A stretch of DNA of 64,000 nucleotides from Gavia stellata (taxonomy: Eukaryota; Chordata; Aves; Gaviiformes; Gaviidae). Under the pieces are notes generated by a model. That model was not told the DNA's origin. It did no database searches and saw only the letters and a list, made by a program, of their open reading frames with translations. This document shows positions 47,066 to 60,566 of this stretch, one piece after another. Where the stretch lies: assembly GCF_030936135.1 (NCBI RefSeq), contig NC_082598.1:55086347-55150346 (forward strand). The letters are read 5' to 3'. Within the stretch, counting starts at the first letter, position 1. Each line of letters begins with the position of its first letter. The position numbers and the translations under genes were made by a program.

Positions 47066-48270
47066 CATAGAATCATTTAGGTTGGAAAAGATCTTTAAGA
47101 TCATCGAGTCCACCCCTAAACCATGTCCCTGAGTGCCATATCTACGTGTCTTTTAAATACCTCCAGGGATGGTGACTCAACCACCTCCCTGGGCAGCCTG
47201 TTCCAATGTCTGACAACCCTTTTGGTGAAGAAATTTTTCCTAATATCCAACCTAAACCTCCCCTGGTGCAACCTGAGGCCATCTCCTCTCATCCTATCGC
47301 TTGTTACTTTGGGATAAGAGACCAACACCCACCTCACCACAACCCCCTTTCAGGTAGTTGTAGAGAGCGATAAGGTCTCCCCTCAGCCTCCTTTTCCCCG
47401 AACTAAACAACCCCAGTTCCCTCAGCCGCTCCTCATCAGACTTGTGTTCCAGACCCCCCTCACCAGCTTCGTTGCCCTTCTTTGACACACTCCAGCACCT
47501 CAATGTCCTTCTTGTAGTGAGGGGCCCAAAACTGAACACAGGTTTCGAGGTGCGGCCTCACCAGAGCTGAGTACAGGGGAACGATCACCTCCCTATTCCT
47601 GCTGCCCACACTGTCTCTGATACAGGCCAGGATGCCGTTGGCCTTCTTGGCCACCTGGGCACACTGCTGGCTCATATTCAACTGGCTGTCAATCAACACC
47701 GCCAAGGTCCTTTTCTGCCAGGCAGCTTTCCAGCCACTCGTCCCCAAGCCTGTAGCGTTGCATGGGGTTGTTGTGACCCAAGTGCAGGACCCGGCACTTG
47801 GCCTTGTTGAACCTTACACAGCTGGCCTCAGCCCATCGATCCAGCCTGTCCAGATCCCTCTGCAGAGCCTTCCGACCCCCGAGCAGATCAACACTCCCAC
47901 CCAACTTAGTGTCATCTGCAAACTTACTGGGGGTGCACTCGATCCCCTCGTCCAGATCATTGATAAAGATATTAAACAGAACTGTCCCCAGTACTGAGCC
48001 CTGGGGAACACCGCTTGTGACAGGCTTCCAACTGCATTTAACTCCATTCACCACCACTCTTTGGGCCTGGCCGTCCAGCCAGCTTTTTTACCCAGCACAG
48101 AATATGCCTGTCCAAGCCATGAGCAGCCAGTTTCTCCAGGAGAGTCTGCCCTCCAGAATTCCAAGGTAGTAGTTCTGCTAACCCCCCTCCTTACTTCTCT
48201 GAGAATCAAAAACTCTATTATTTCATGATTGCTGTGCCCAAGATGGCCTCCAACCATCACACCACCCAGT
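47066..48270 (-). mobile_element. CR1 LINE fragment, 1.2 kb, with reverse transcriptase remnants
   Basis: The longest CR1 copy here. On the minus strand it reads reverse transcriptase words ([29 protein letters not shown] with the catalytic Asp pair), then [10 protein letters not shown], and after a frameshift [33 protein letters not shown], ending at the CR1 tail near 47066. Frameshifts and 5' truncation make it inactive. Confidence 0.94.
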
Positions 48271-51200
48271 GTAATACAGTGTATTACAGTGTAATAACAT
48301 ATTTTTGCTTTATACAGCAGTAGTCATAGTTAATCTCTCTTGCTGCTTCTTCAGAGTACAGGGCTATAGATGCCACAGAAATCTCACCTGCTAAGGTCAT
48401 CTCCAAGTTCACAGGGAAACTAATTTCATAGATGTATTGATTTATGATAATGCTGCAGATAAGCTATGACTGCTCACAGTATAGCAGATACTACATGTTG
48501 TGCTTACAAACCTTCTGAACTGCATAGTCTTTGTGGCACATCTAAGGTAGAGGTACCTCAGATAAGCCCTGTGTTGGCCCAGCTTACACATGGACACTGT
48601 GACTCTTACCATGTGGATTTTATCTAGATGGAAGTAACAAATGATTTCTCCTGCATACTGCTTACAGTAAAGAGTTGACAAACTGTATTGTTTGGTTATA
48701 CAAAATTGGCCAGTTTAACTTGAATTCTCCCTCAAGAAGTTGCTTGAACATGGGCTTGTTACCCCTCTTGCTCTCAGCCCCTTTTCCCACCAGCCAGCCA
48801 GCAGAGACCTCATGCTGCAGCCCTGGCAGATCAGTTGGAAAAGAACACACATATGGACAGCCAACCTCCAAAACCAAAAAAAAGACTCATTCCTCTCCCA
48901 GCTAGAGGAAAAACTGCTCCCTGACTCCCTGCACACCCCATATACCCATACATCTCTGACCTAAAGACCTCAGAGCAGAAGGCTGGGCACCTCTGGGAAA
49001 GTATAGACAATACCACTATCACAGAGGTTGCCTTGTCATGTCCAGTTGAAAATCTGTGAGGTGCGGTGCAATGAAAAGATTGGTAGTGTAACACAAAATG
49101 TCAACACAGAAATAATGTATATAAAAACCCTTCTAAATTCTCCCAGTAAGGCCTTCAAGGTAGTAGACACATTCTGTGTGCTCTGCATCAAAAATACATC
49201 CAAAACAACATGACTTACCTCCCTATAATGTGCTGACAGTTCTACAAAGCCTCAGGAGGTAAGACCTAGTGACTTGCCTTTCCTAGAAAAACTTGTATCA
49301 GAATGAAGTATTTCTAGTCCAGGCTATTCCTTGACAGTCACGTTTCTCCTTTTCTCCCTTCTTCTAAAGTTCCCATCCCCCCAGACCTAATCGGTCTCTT
49401 CTCTGATCCCTTTATGTTTCCTTTCCCCTCAAAACTCTTGTCTCTTTAGTTATATGCTCATCAAATCCATGAAATATTTTTTTTCAGGGAATGGAGCTGA
49501 AGCCATCTAGGAACCATCTCCTTTTCCCAGAGTGGGTACCTCCACCTGGGAGCACTGGGCAGTGGATCCTGTCTGCAGCCTGTGCAGGGGTAGGTGGCAT
49601 GGTCTTTAGTAAGAATGTGGCAAGAAAAAGGACTGCACATGGCGCCGGTGAAACAGGAGCTGACTTGCATAACTATGTTGCAGAAGCTGCTTTATTTGCA
49701 TTGCTCTGCCAGATTGCTCAAGATGCCCAGGCTGGAGGTGTACAGCGGCCCTGGCACACAGGGAAACTACAATGCTGCCCCTTTACGACTTGCTCGCACA
49801 GGCCCTCAGGCTCACCGCTTTGCTCCAATACTTGCCAGAAAATACTTAACTGATCCCTAGACCCCATCCCCTCCCCTTTTAGGGCAGTTCACTATGAAGA
49901 GAATTTTTCTTTCTGCTTATCTATGTATTGTATTCCTTCTTATGCAATTAAAATATGATACGTAATTCCTTTATCACCTTTTTATCTCACTTTGTCCAGC
50001 TGAACATGTGGCACTAATATTCTCCCTCCAGTGATTTATTAACCTCAGCAGATCCCAGTGAATGTAGCGACAGAGGCAGAATAGAAAGAACATGTTGGAG
50101 TTGTTAATGGCTGGCGAGCTTGCACATGAAAGATGTTAGGAGCAGCGAACAAGGGCCCGTTCGTGCAACTCCAGGTTGCCTTTACCTGGGGACTGTAACT
50201 TGGGCAAAGGACATTGACCATGCTCAGCAGACTGTAGCCATAGCTACAGTTTCTGACTACAGGCACTTGTAGTGGAAGGCGGTTCTTCTTTACTTCCACT
50301 TCAGAGGCAGTACAGCCTGCTTCCCACTCCTCACTCCTATCAGAGCTGAGCAGCCTTGCATCGCTTGCTTTCCTGAATCAATGCATGAAGCTGACTCCAG
50401 GTAGAGAGCTAGCTGTTTCTGAAACAGCCTTCTTTTAACATGAAGAAAATTAGTTCTTCTGCACTGAATCTGACCCAATTTAACAGGAGAATATTACAAT
50501 CACAGCTCGAGTGACTTAACTCTTTACAGAAAAAAGCTTTTAAGGGCAGTTATGCATCACAGTTTTCAGCGGCAACTATACATTCTGCCCTATAAATAAT
50601 AAAATGCGTATTAGCTTCAGCTAATACTTAAGCATTTTTTAAAATAGGCTACTTATTCCTGCACCTACACTGTTAATATTTATTTTTAAGCTTATGAAGG
50701 TACATGTATGTTTCTTTTCAGACAGTGATTTAGCTGTTAAATAAGCAAATATAGTTTAACTTTCTGAAGGGTCTTAAAGTTGAATAATTCAGCATTTCTT
50801 CCTACTATGTGATAGCAATTTCCAAGTTACTCTTTTACGAGTCACTTCTTACTCTTCAGAACTTGATAAGCACAAAAGATTCAGCTCTGGGCTCCACAGG
50901 TTAGTGCCAGATAGATAGAAAAAAATGCAACATTTCTGAAGTCCCACCCTACACAGTACAGAAGCTGTGACTGCTCAACCCCTTTGTGTTTTTCTACCTG
51001 CACCTTTAAGGATGTCCAAAGGATTAGATACACGGAACACGGCAGGTGCTCATTAGTAAGAAGTACAGAGATAAAATGGAGCAGCAGGTAAGATTCAGAG
51101 CTAGCATGCAGGGCAGGTCAAATTAAATCAGTTCAAACAGCTTAGGGACCATATCTGAAGATTATACAAATACGCATGACAAGGCAATGGAGCTGAATTA

Positions 51201-51526
51201 AGCAAGCACGGGATGATGACATGCAGTTTTGTAAGAACATAAAGACTTCCAGAAATAAACACCAACACCTTCCCAGAACACACTGAAATTAAGTCAATTG
51301 CTTATGGGACAATGCCTTCTTCATTTTAGTAAGCTGAAGAACAAAAGCCAAAGGTGGAAGCTGCAAATTCACTAAACACCGGTTCTGAAAGTTTGTAGGT
51401 TTAGAGCAGGTATTAAAAGAATTTGAAGAGCAAAATAATATCTAAGGAGAGTACTGAATCAAGTATGAACACCCCTTTTTTAAATAATGCCTTTTATCTT
51501 CCTTTTAGGTCTCTGAAAAATCACAG

Positions 51527-51647
51527 TGAAGGACGGGGCTTTGAGCAACCTGGTCTGGTGGAAGGTGTCCCTGCCCATGGCAGGGGAGGTTGGAACTAGA
51601 TGATCTTTAAGGTCCCTTCCAACCCAAACCATTCTATGATTCTACGA
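51527..51647 (+). mobile_element. CR1 LINE 3' end fragment
   Basis: The CR1 3' UTR segment GGAAGGTGTCCCTGCCCATG, then AGATGATCTTTAAGGTCCC and the ATTCTATGATTCTACGA tail. About 120 bp, 5'-truncated. Confidence 0.92.
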
Positions 51648-54600
51648 CAAACAAGAAGAACAAAGCAGATCTTACACTACTTGAAGTAAAAATGGAGCAA
51701 AAGGGAATGAGTGTGAATCAACAATTTTATTATTTACTGACTTCAGGAGTGTCAGTAGTAGATGCTGTTGTTCCAGCTAACAGAGCCACCTTCTTGGAAG
51801 AGAGACAATTAAGCTACACATTTCAAAGATGGGCCAAAGTTTAGTCAGCCTTAGATTTGGAAGTCATGCTGAAGTCCATCTCTACCTTTCAGAGTAACTT
51901 ATCACAAGAAGAATGTGTGCTTACTCAAAGCTTAGTTTGAAATCGCCCTGCAGAGCAAATGGAGACTTTCCAGTAATAGGAACCAACACCAGGAACAGTG
52001 TGGTGAACCTATGATCTTCAGTGTGATGACCTAATGAGCTGCATGCTGGATCTACAACATACCCTGAGCAATAAAAAGTTCTGTTTAAATCAAAGAAAAG
52101 CTAGAACTCTTCAAACTTCTCCGACCTTATCCTCAAGCTCTAAGGATTTTAGGAGTGCTGCCTTCAAGTTCTATTTTAGAAATAGGTAAATGCATTGTTA
52201 ATTCATGCAAGCCACCTAAATCTGCCCAGCGCACAGCAGAATCTTCCCGTAGAAGTTCTGCGACAGCACTCACGCTGAAATACCACCTTACTGATTCAAA
52301 ACAGATTAACCTCCAAATGTGTTGTTACAGCCGTCTACATCATTGCAAAGTGTGCATCAGCAGCGTGACAGTACCCATAAAACAATACATGTTTAAATTG
52401 TCATCCATCTATTGATTTTCAGCTAACTATGCATTTAAATAGTTGATACCTGATCTTTCTCAAAGCTTCCAACAGGAAGGTTCAGGTTATTAAGCAGTTT
52501 CAGAAAAGGGACTGATGTCAGTAGGTAACAATATTTCAAAGCCAAGCCCAATAGTCCCAGGCTGCACTTCAGGGTATTTTATTTTTCAGTTCCTTGGCTC
52601 TGGGGAGCAAAGAGCGGGCACAGTCAGTCTCCCAGCTGCAGCTGGCAGCAAAACTGCCCCAAGACTGCCCTGAGCTGAGGTGCTGACATGGGTTTTTGAA
52701 ATAAGCAGTTAGTGTGGATCCCCTCGGCCAGCTATACCCCTGTGCGGCATGCCGGCTTGCACTGCAAAAACCACCATCAGTGGCCAACTTCTTGACTGAA
52801 AGCCCCTAAGATGGGGGTATTCAGAGAGACTCTTTTCCACTCAAATCATTCAGATGCCCTCCTGCAGATTCAAGTCTAGAATCAAACACAAGGTCAATGA
52901 GCATGTATGACATGGGATGGGAGTCTATGTGGAAACCAAATCAAAGATAAATTGACCTGAATCCAGGAAAAGGACAAGCAGGGGGCTAGTACACTAACCT
53001 GCAGTAGTACAGTGTTTGGGAAATTGCCACCACACAGATGTAGATGAATGCTGCTGAGGCCCCAGACTTCAGAAATCTGGTAGATCTGTCACGTACCACC
53101 CATAACCAGGGGGGCTGAGTCTCAGCGGGAAGGGAACGAGACAACAGGCTTACTTATGTCACCTTGCTGTGACCTCCTCACTGCATGCTGCTAAAAGAAA
53201 GTTTGCCCATTTCAGCCAGAAGGTTTGACTTTCTGCCATATCTCCTTCGTATTTCCTGCTTCTGAGATTTTCTTTTCAGGTTCATCGAGCCATACCTTCT
53301 TTGTTGCCTTTCTAACGTTTTATTAGAGAGGTGTAAAGAACTCAGGATGTATTCTGCTGTTCAGCAGCTGCTCAGTATTGCTGAGTGATAGTTCTGGCAG
53401 TACCTGAAACTTTACAAAGCTCAGCGATGAAAATGGGGGCTTTCCTAAGCAGAGCAATGATGCCTGATGGTGGAACAGAGCTTCTGTGCAGCTTTTCTTT
53501 TTAACGTTCTGTTCCCCATTTCCATGGTGGCCAGGGAAAAAATTCACTTAAACTGAAACAAGGAAGATTCAAATTACACTTCAGAAAACAACTTTCTCTG
53601 GGCACAGGTCGCAAAAAAAATAGACTGCTTGGAGATGGTGTGGCACCATCATCTTGGAGGTCTGTAAGACCTGGTCAGACAAGCATGCCAGAGCTCATCT
53701 TCCCTGGGGACAGCAGGGTGAAGCGGAGAACTTCCCGGCCTATTCTCCTACTTGTTAACTTTGTACAGCTGAAGCTGGGATTCAAAGAAGGATCTTTCTT
53801 TTCTTTAAGAAATGCCTGAGAGCACTGCATGTAAATATTTATTTCTGTTATAAGAAACTAATTCCTTGTCTTCTGCTATAAAACAGTACAGCAATTCACC
53901 TCTGCTTCCAGTGCAATGCTTCAGTGGTCCACACACGCAATATGCAAGTGTGTCCATCTTGAAAATCTTAAGACTAATACAGCCAGGCCTGTAGATTGTA
54001 AACAAGGAATAGATGTGCTTTCTTAAATAACATGCCACAAGCTAGAACACCAGAGTGCCAAACAGTGCTATAACTTGCATACAATATGTAAATCCAAAAT
54101 GCAAAAAAAAAAAATTAAAAGTACATTTGGCGACCTCCAAAGCCAGCTGGATGTGCTGCCTGTAGAGAGCTCTGTTGGCTTTCCTTTTCAATCCCACCTC
54201 ACCTTTTCTATGCCCATCACTATACAAGGGAAGGTGGAGGAAACTTTATGCCCACCATCAGCATATCTTTGGATCAAAAATGCCATTCTGGTTGTCAGGT
54301 ATCAGTAAGATAAATAGGTGGAAAGAAAAAGCTCAGAGAAGCAAAGCAATTTACTGTCTGATTTTAGCCTGAAAGGAGAACCAAGAGGGGCACTTAACCA
54401 CTGAACAAATGTTCCTACTTTGTCATATAATCATATCTGGCATTATTGAACATCCTAAATCCATTCCTGAAAGAAGTGATAAAATCAGGGAATTCAGCCA
54501 GGAGGAAGCAGGTTCACAACTGACAGTAAGAACTGATAATAGCTGCCTTGCAATGTCTTCAACTGGCAGTTCACGAAAAGATCCAGATCTCAAAATTTTA

Positions 54601-57600
54601 TAGCAGCCCTTCCCCTCATACCCTGGAGATAACTGAAGATAGAAAGATCTCAGACTTTTCTCAAATTGGCTTTTATCCACCATTTCTCTTTGTTTTGTCA
54701 TTATTCACTCACAGTTGCTATTTGTTGTCCCAGCCTGTTCTGCCTGTAAACTGATTTTAGCTAGCAACTGTCACGAATGTGATCGAAAACAGAGATGGTA
54801 TTTCTTTTGCCTGAAGAACATCTGGCACTGAGAAAGTTAGCTTTATACCTCCACAGTATGATCCTGAATGCTCCTTTCTGTGTTACTGTAGGGCTGTAGT
54901 TGGGAATGATAGGAATGGGGACAACAAAGTGGTTCATGATTTTACTTTACTGTAGATCTTTATGTAGCTCATAATCCTCTGAATTGCATAGGAAATTGCA
55001 CAGGACTCCTACCAGGACTGCAGCTAACCCTATAACCTATTTTATTAAATCAAAAAGTTGGATGCCACTTTGGAACAGATATTGTGTCTCTCCAGCTTTG
55101 ACTAGAAGTCTTTCAAAAGCACCTTCCTATGGACACAAAGATACCCCCTCCCGAGAACCACTGCTTTAAGAAACATTAACAAATTTTGAAACCAAAGGAA
55201 ATTGTTGGAATCACTCACCAACCCAGACTTCTTTCAATTATCTCTCACCAAGACTTGTATTAATAACTCCCAAAGCATTTCCAGACAGCCTTTTATTTCA
55301 AGATTTCAGTTGCTGTTTGATCCAAAGTTGAAACAAACCTGTAATGCTTTGCTGTATCTGCCCCTATCTTTCTCAAATTCTGAGTTCTAGCTGGGTGCAA
55401 AAGCTAATGTACCTTAATTGTCCAGCTCAGTTTTACACTTCTACAGGACATCTTAGTTGTTTTCTTATACAGGTGAGCATTGCATAAATTGTTGGATTTG
55501 ATATTCTGCACACAGAAATGCCCAAATCGAGTTCTGAGTTTTCCCTAAGTATCCACCTAGCTTATGTGCAAAATCTTTCTTGCTTTCCACAAAACTTAGG
55601 CTTTTGAAAATAGGACTTCACATTGAGCCCAGACTACTGGAGAGAGGTCCAAGGTAAAGATGGTACAGATAAGTGACATGTAGAGGTAGATAAGAGTAAG
55701 TTTAAAGAGTAACTTAAGATCCTCCATTATGTCTAAACTGGTGGACCAAGGTGCAATTTCACCTCTGTTTTCAATTTCAACCTCAATTGACATTGGAAAA
55801 TGTTTTCCATAAGGCAACAAAATATGTGTCCACAAGAGCTATTCCTTTAAAAATTAAAAAAAATCTTAGTATTTTTCTAGCACTGTAGTGGATGAAATAT
55901 GGATTAACTCCGGGGAAAGGAAAGTGTGAAAAGGCAAAGTGCCAGAATTACTGGCAGATTCTGATACATTAATAATACTTCATCCTATCACCTTCCACTG
56001 ACCTTGACAGGCTAAGCTGAACGAGGGAACTGTACAGCATCCAAATCTCACAGAACACATAACTTTGGCAACTAACACTACTGCCCTTCCCCTGACTCCA
56101 TCCATTCTCCCTTTCTCCTTTTAGATACGTCATCATCTCTTTAACACTTAACACATTATGAATTGTTGTCTTGTAGCATCAGCAGTAGTACCTCTTCATA
56201 GGCATCCTAGTCACAGAATTAGCGAATCTATCCCTCTGCTTTGTAAAAACCAAAAGTTTTCCCAAATGATCCCTTTCATCAATTTACCAAAGAAAGTTAA
56301 GCTCCTTGACTGCATCTCAGGAAAATGCTATTCCAGAACCTCACTTTCATTTGCTGTATTTGGATAAAGACAATACTGCACTATGTGAGATCTTAATGAC
56401 AATTCCCTTTTAATGACCCCAGCTGGTTATTTACTTAAGTTGCTTTTATAACAACCGCTTGTAAATCCTAAGCAATTGTAAAGAGCTGCAGTACACTGGA
56501 AAAACAAGGTTTGCAGCTCGCACTCTGTTCTGTAGGCAGACAGTCATGGTCCATTTTGTTGTCATAGTTCACTCAAAAATTAACCGAACAGCAGTATGAA
56601 AGACTTCTACCTTGCAGTTCCTTCCACACCCTTTGAATTTCTTGAATTCCTCCTTCCAACAATGCCCTGCTGTCTCTACACATAGCAGAGATACAGGTAT
56701 CTTCTGTTAATTCTTGCTCTCTCATGCTCTTCCCCATCCATAGATACAGAGGATTCATGAGGAAGTAGATCCACAATTTCATGCCAACCTTGTTGGCTTT
56801 ATTTAAAAATAATTGATAAAGTGCTATACATCTTAACAATATGCCCCAGGGGTCCTGGTACTTTGTCTCCCCATGTGTGACAACTCAAAATCAGCTTGTG
56901 CTTCATGCTACCTCTGTGCCTTCACGACAACAGCCTCTTGTCTACGTGGGCCTTACAAGAAAGTAAGTGGTAACAGACCATTTTGGGCTGCAGGATCAGA
57001 AGCTAGCAGCTGCACGGACCCTTTCTCAGAGCTTCTGCTATCAGCTGCCTTATTTTCTTCAGAAGATTCAATAGCATCTTAGCCCGTAAGTTATCCAAAC
57101 ATTTGTCTTAATCACAAAGAGTCACACCAGTCACACTCCTCTTTTTTTTCTCCAAGTGTAACAAAACCTCCCCTCACTTCTTCCATTTTTTTTGCTTTTC
57201 TCCAACTTCTTGTGGTCAATGCTGTATATTCCCACTTCTGGTGAGTGCAAGAAGAAAGAGACTGTGCCCTATTTTTCTGCAAAAGACCTTAAAATCACGA
57301 TGAGAAACTTAAATCTAATTTATTATTGACCTTGGAGCCAAAGCTTTTATCCTCCTCTTTGTTCCCAAGAAGTCTTGCAAAACCAACAAAAAACTGAATG
57401 AGTAGCAGTCACTCGGAGGTACAATGTCCTGAAATAGTTGTGCCTGGAGACTACAAGCTAATGGACTGCTCCGGCCCCCCGGTGGGACCAAAAGCACTGA
57501 TTCTGATCCACCCTTGCAGGGAGGGAAAAGTCATCTCTGACAGCTGTGCTTTGTGGAATATGAGCAGCAGTAAGGAAATATGAGCCTGTGAAACCAAGAC

Positions 57601-60566
57601 ACACAAAATATCCTGTGACTTAACGTCTGAGTCTATATAATAATGCTTGTAAACTTGGAGAATTTCTAAGGACACCTGAAAAGTGCACTGGAGTTGCAAC
57701 CTTGGTGTAGCAGGGCAAAGCACCATTGGAGACATCTCCAGCCATAACCAGTGGCCATGCTGCCGTGTAGATTTCTAGATTTTCTTCCTGTTACTACATT
57801 CAAACAGCAATTGCACGACTACATTTAAGATCCTTACTGGTCAATGCCTGAAAATGCATTTTTACAATTACTCATCTAACCTCATTAACTCTATTTGATG
57901 ACGACAATTTCACCTGCTGAAACTATGTAGCACTGCACTTGTACTCTAGAAAAAATCATCCCTAAAATTCTGTCCAAAAGCGTGAATTTTCTTGAACATA
58001 AAGCCCCAAGGTCAAGGGATTATATAATCCTGTGCACAGCCTTTTTTTCTGTGTCCACAAGCAAATATTAATTCTCTACAGAAATTAGTTATTTCTGGTC
58101 ATGAATATTCTCATGTTAAAGAGGAAGAGTGCTAAAAACATAAAGAATGAACTGGAGGTACACAAGCTCTTCCCTCTGCTAATGACAGGCAAAAGACTGT
58201 GCTGCTGTCATGCTGGGTTGGTGAGTGATTCCAACCACAGAAGACTGGCTGTGCTGTGTTATGATAGCAACAGGAGTGGTTCTAGAGTCTCCCGCATCAC
58301 CAGCCCGGCACCCGCCGCAGTTCCTCAGCAGAGCCGGCAAGCCGGGCTGCTGCTCGTTCAGCTGAAGACCCCTACCCATGGAAAGATGTGAATCCCTGCT
58401 ACAGGGGGAATGTTACCTGCTGCAGCTAGCAAAAAGGTGCTGCTGACCCAGCATCCTGCCAAGAAGGAGGTCCTCTACAGCGCTGCTGCTCAGATAGTTA
58501 TACCTTTCTGTCCGTTAGACCATCACTGACATGCTCTCCAGGTATAGGCTGAGAACTGGTGAAAAAGCAATTCACGACGTAAGTTACATTTTCGCTCGAG
58601 AGCCCATTAACACAGTCAGATACAAGACTACTCTAAATAACTGCTGTACGCATGCTTCGTAAGGAAATGGGAAACGTTTGAGTATTTTTGAATACTGCAA
58701 TGATAATTAACATTTTGGGTGTGATTTTATCTACAATATAAAAATGACAGTGTTGGCTGGTAACATCATTCTGTCAAACATCCAATTGTTCGTGGTATTG
58801 CTGCATTTAATTTTACTAATTTAAATACGAACAATGTCGTAAGTTGCTATTTTGGTAAAGTAACACCCCTAAAATCCCCCAAACATATTGTACCAGCAAT
58901 TATTGTATACAATCCTCTGAGGTGGCTAAATAACTAGTGAGATTCTAAAAGTATGTTTCACAAGACAGTTTAGATTACCAAAGAAAATCCACTAAACAAT
59001 TTAGTAAAGAAGAGAACCCTCCCACATGAACTTCGTTTTTACAAACTTCAGTTAGATATAGTTAGTCCTTTATAGGTAACCAACATAAAAACATAAGTAG
59101 GATTATGTAGAAAATCAAAAGCCCCAGAAGTCTTAAGCATACAGAGAGAATATTTTATGGTAAGTACTACAGATTTAAAAAAACTATAGGACTTTGGAAA
59201 AGCTAGTCTCCCAATTAGATTTTTTTTTTTTGAATCGAAGTTATAAAAGTTGGCTGGGAAATATAAATGCAATGAGGATGTTACACAAAATAGCCATTTT
59301 CAATATTTCAATTATTCAGTCAATCCTCTACAACCAAAATCAGAAGACGTGTATTTTTACTTTTGATATCAGATGATACAGGTATTTTAAATTTGAAAAA
59401 AAAAAAAAAAGGATGAGCTTGCCATAAGCTACAAACCACTTCTATGAACTGTAGCTTCCACCGTGCCCCCTCATGCACTGAAATGCGATGATTCACAGGC
59501 GACAAACACTGACCTTGCCTCAGTTGGTTTGCCGGGCATAGGATGACCTTAACACAAGACCTTCAACTCTGGAATTTATACTTTTTGTTTTCAGATGGGC
59601 AAGCCTCCTCACGTCTGTTGACCTTCTGTGCACGTTGCAAAATCTGTCAGTTCGCTCAAGTTTTTCCCCCGGTCAGATGTAGTTATGGAATAAAAATGTA
59701 ACCTTGCAAAACATTAAGAGTTGCTTCAAAAGGTGTCCTGTCCTTTCCCAACCCTCTTCTCTCCACATAGTCCTTAAAATATGCTGCTTCCTGACCCCAA
59801 CAGATAACTGACGAAGCTTATTCTGTTCTCAGCCCATCCAGGCTCTTACAGCCAGCAGCTCTTACAGGTGAATTTCTTATGTTTGATGAACTTGATCCTG
59901 AACCATCACGAAATAGATTAGCTAACCCCTCTATGTGACATTTGCAAGGTGTCTTCAATAAACCACCATTCTTAGGATGTTCCCAATCTTAGAAGTTATG
60001 GTACTGAGAGATGTTATGGTACTGAGTATCCTAAGCAAGTCCCAGAGGCAAAGAACACTGTGAACATTAGTGACTGCTACTACAGGAAAGGAAAAAAAAA
60101 CCTAGTTAATGGTAATAACAGCTACTAGTCAATTATTCAACCTCGAAACCTAAAATCTAGAACAGATATCGAGTATTAAGAGACATGGGACTGCCTTTCT
60201 GCATAAACAACCCTTAGTAAAGATAGAAACCAAAAAGGCCTGGATACCTCCTTTGCTATCACTTGTCCCTGTACTTCTCGTCACAAGGCAGAAAGCAATC
60301 CATTCCCCCTGCTTCAGTATAGTCTATTACTACCAAAAGGTGTCTCAGATATGCACGGCAAGGAGCGGCTGAACTCCAGAGCAGAAACTGCAATGAAATA
60401 AAAGCAGCTGGAAAGTGACCACAAACAGCATTGGTTGCCCAAGGTAACTACTGAGGAGTGGAGCAGTAGGTAGCTTGCTTCCACCCTCCTGTGCTTACAG
60501 CTTCTCCAAATTGTATATGGAAAAGGTAAAAAGAAAACAGTAATTGACGTTTCTGCTACCTTTCAG

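Larger units (their letters stand above)
45625..60566. other. Intergenic DNA between the class I ADH gene and the C4orf17 homologue
   Basis: About 15 kb. It holds a 1.2-kb minus-strand CR1 at 47.1-48.3 kb and a short plus-strand CR1 end at 51.5 kb. I searched both strands for ADH exon motifs, since mammals have ADH7 here, and saw none. The 5' exon(s) of the C4orf17 homologue may lie in its right part. The remaining sequence shows only short open frames without recognisable families. Confidence 0.55.

Noticed and set aside
47689-48057. Open frame with reverse transcriptase words as a host gene
   Set aside because: Part of a CR1 LINE with the CR1 tail and frameshifts; not a cellular gene.
49491-49860. 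Overlapping plus-strand frames of 88-120 codons
   Set aside because: No domain, no start context or splice evidence, no counterpart in flanking sequence.
60001-60035. Repeated GTTATGGTACTGAG word suggesting an attachment-like direct repeat
   Set aside because: A simple short duplication in non-coding DNA; nothing around it suggests a mobile element.
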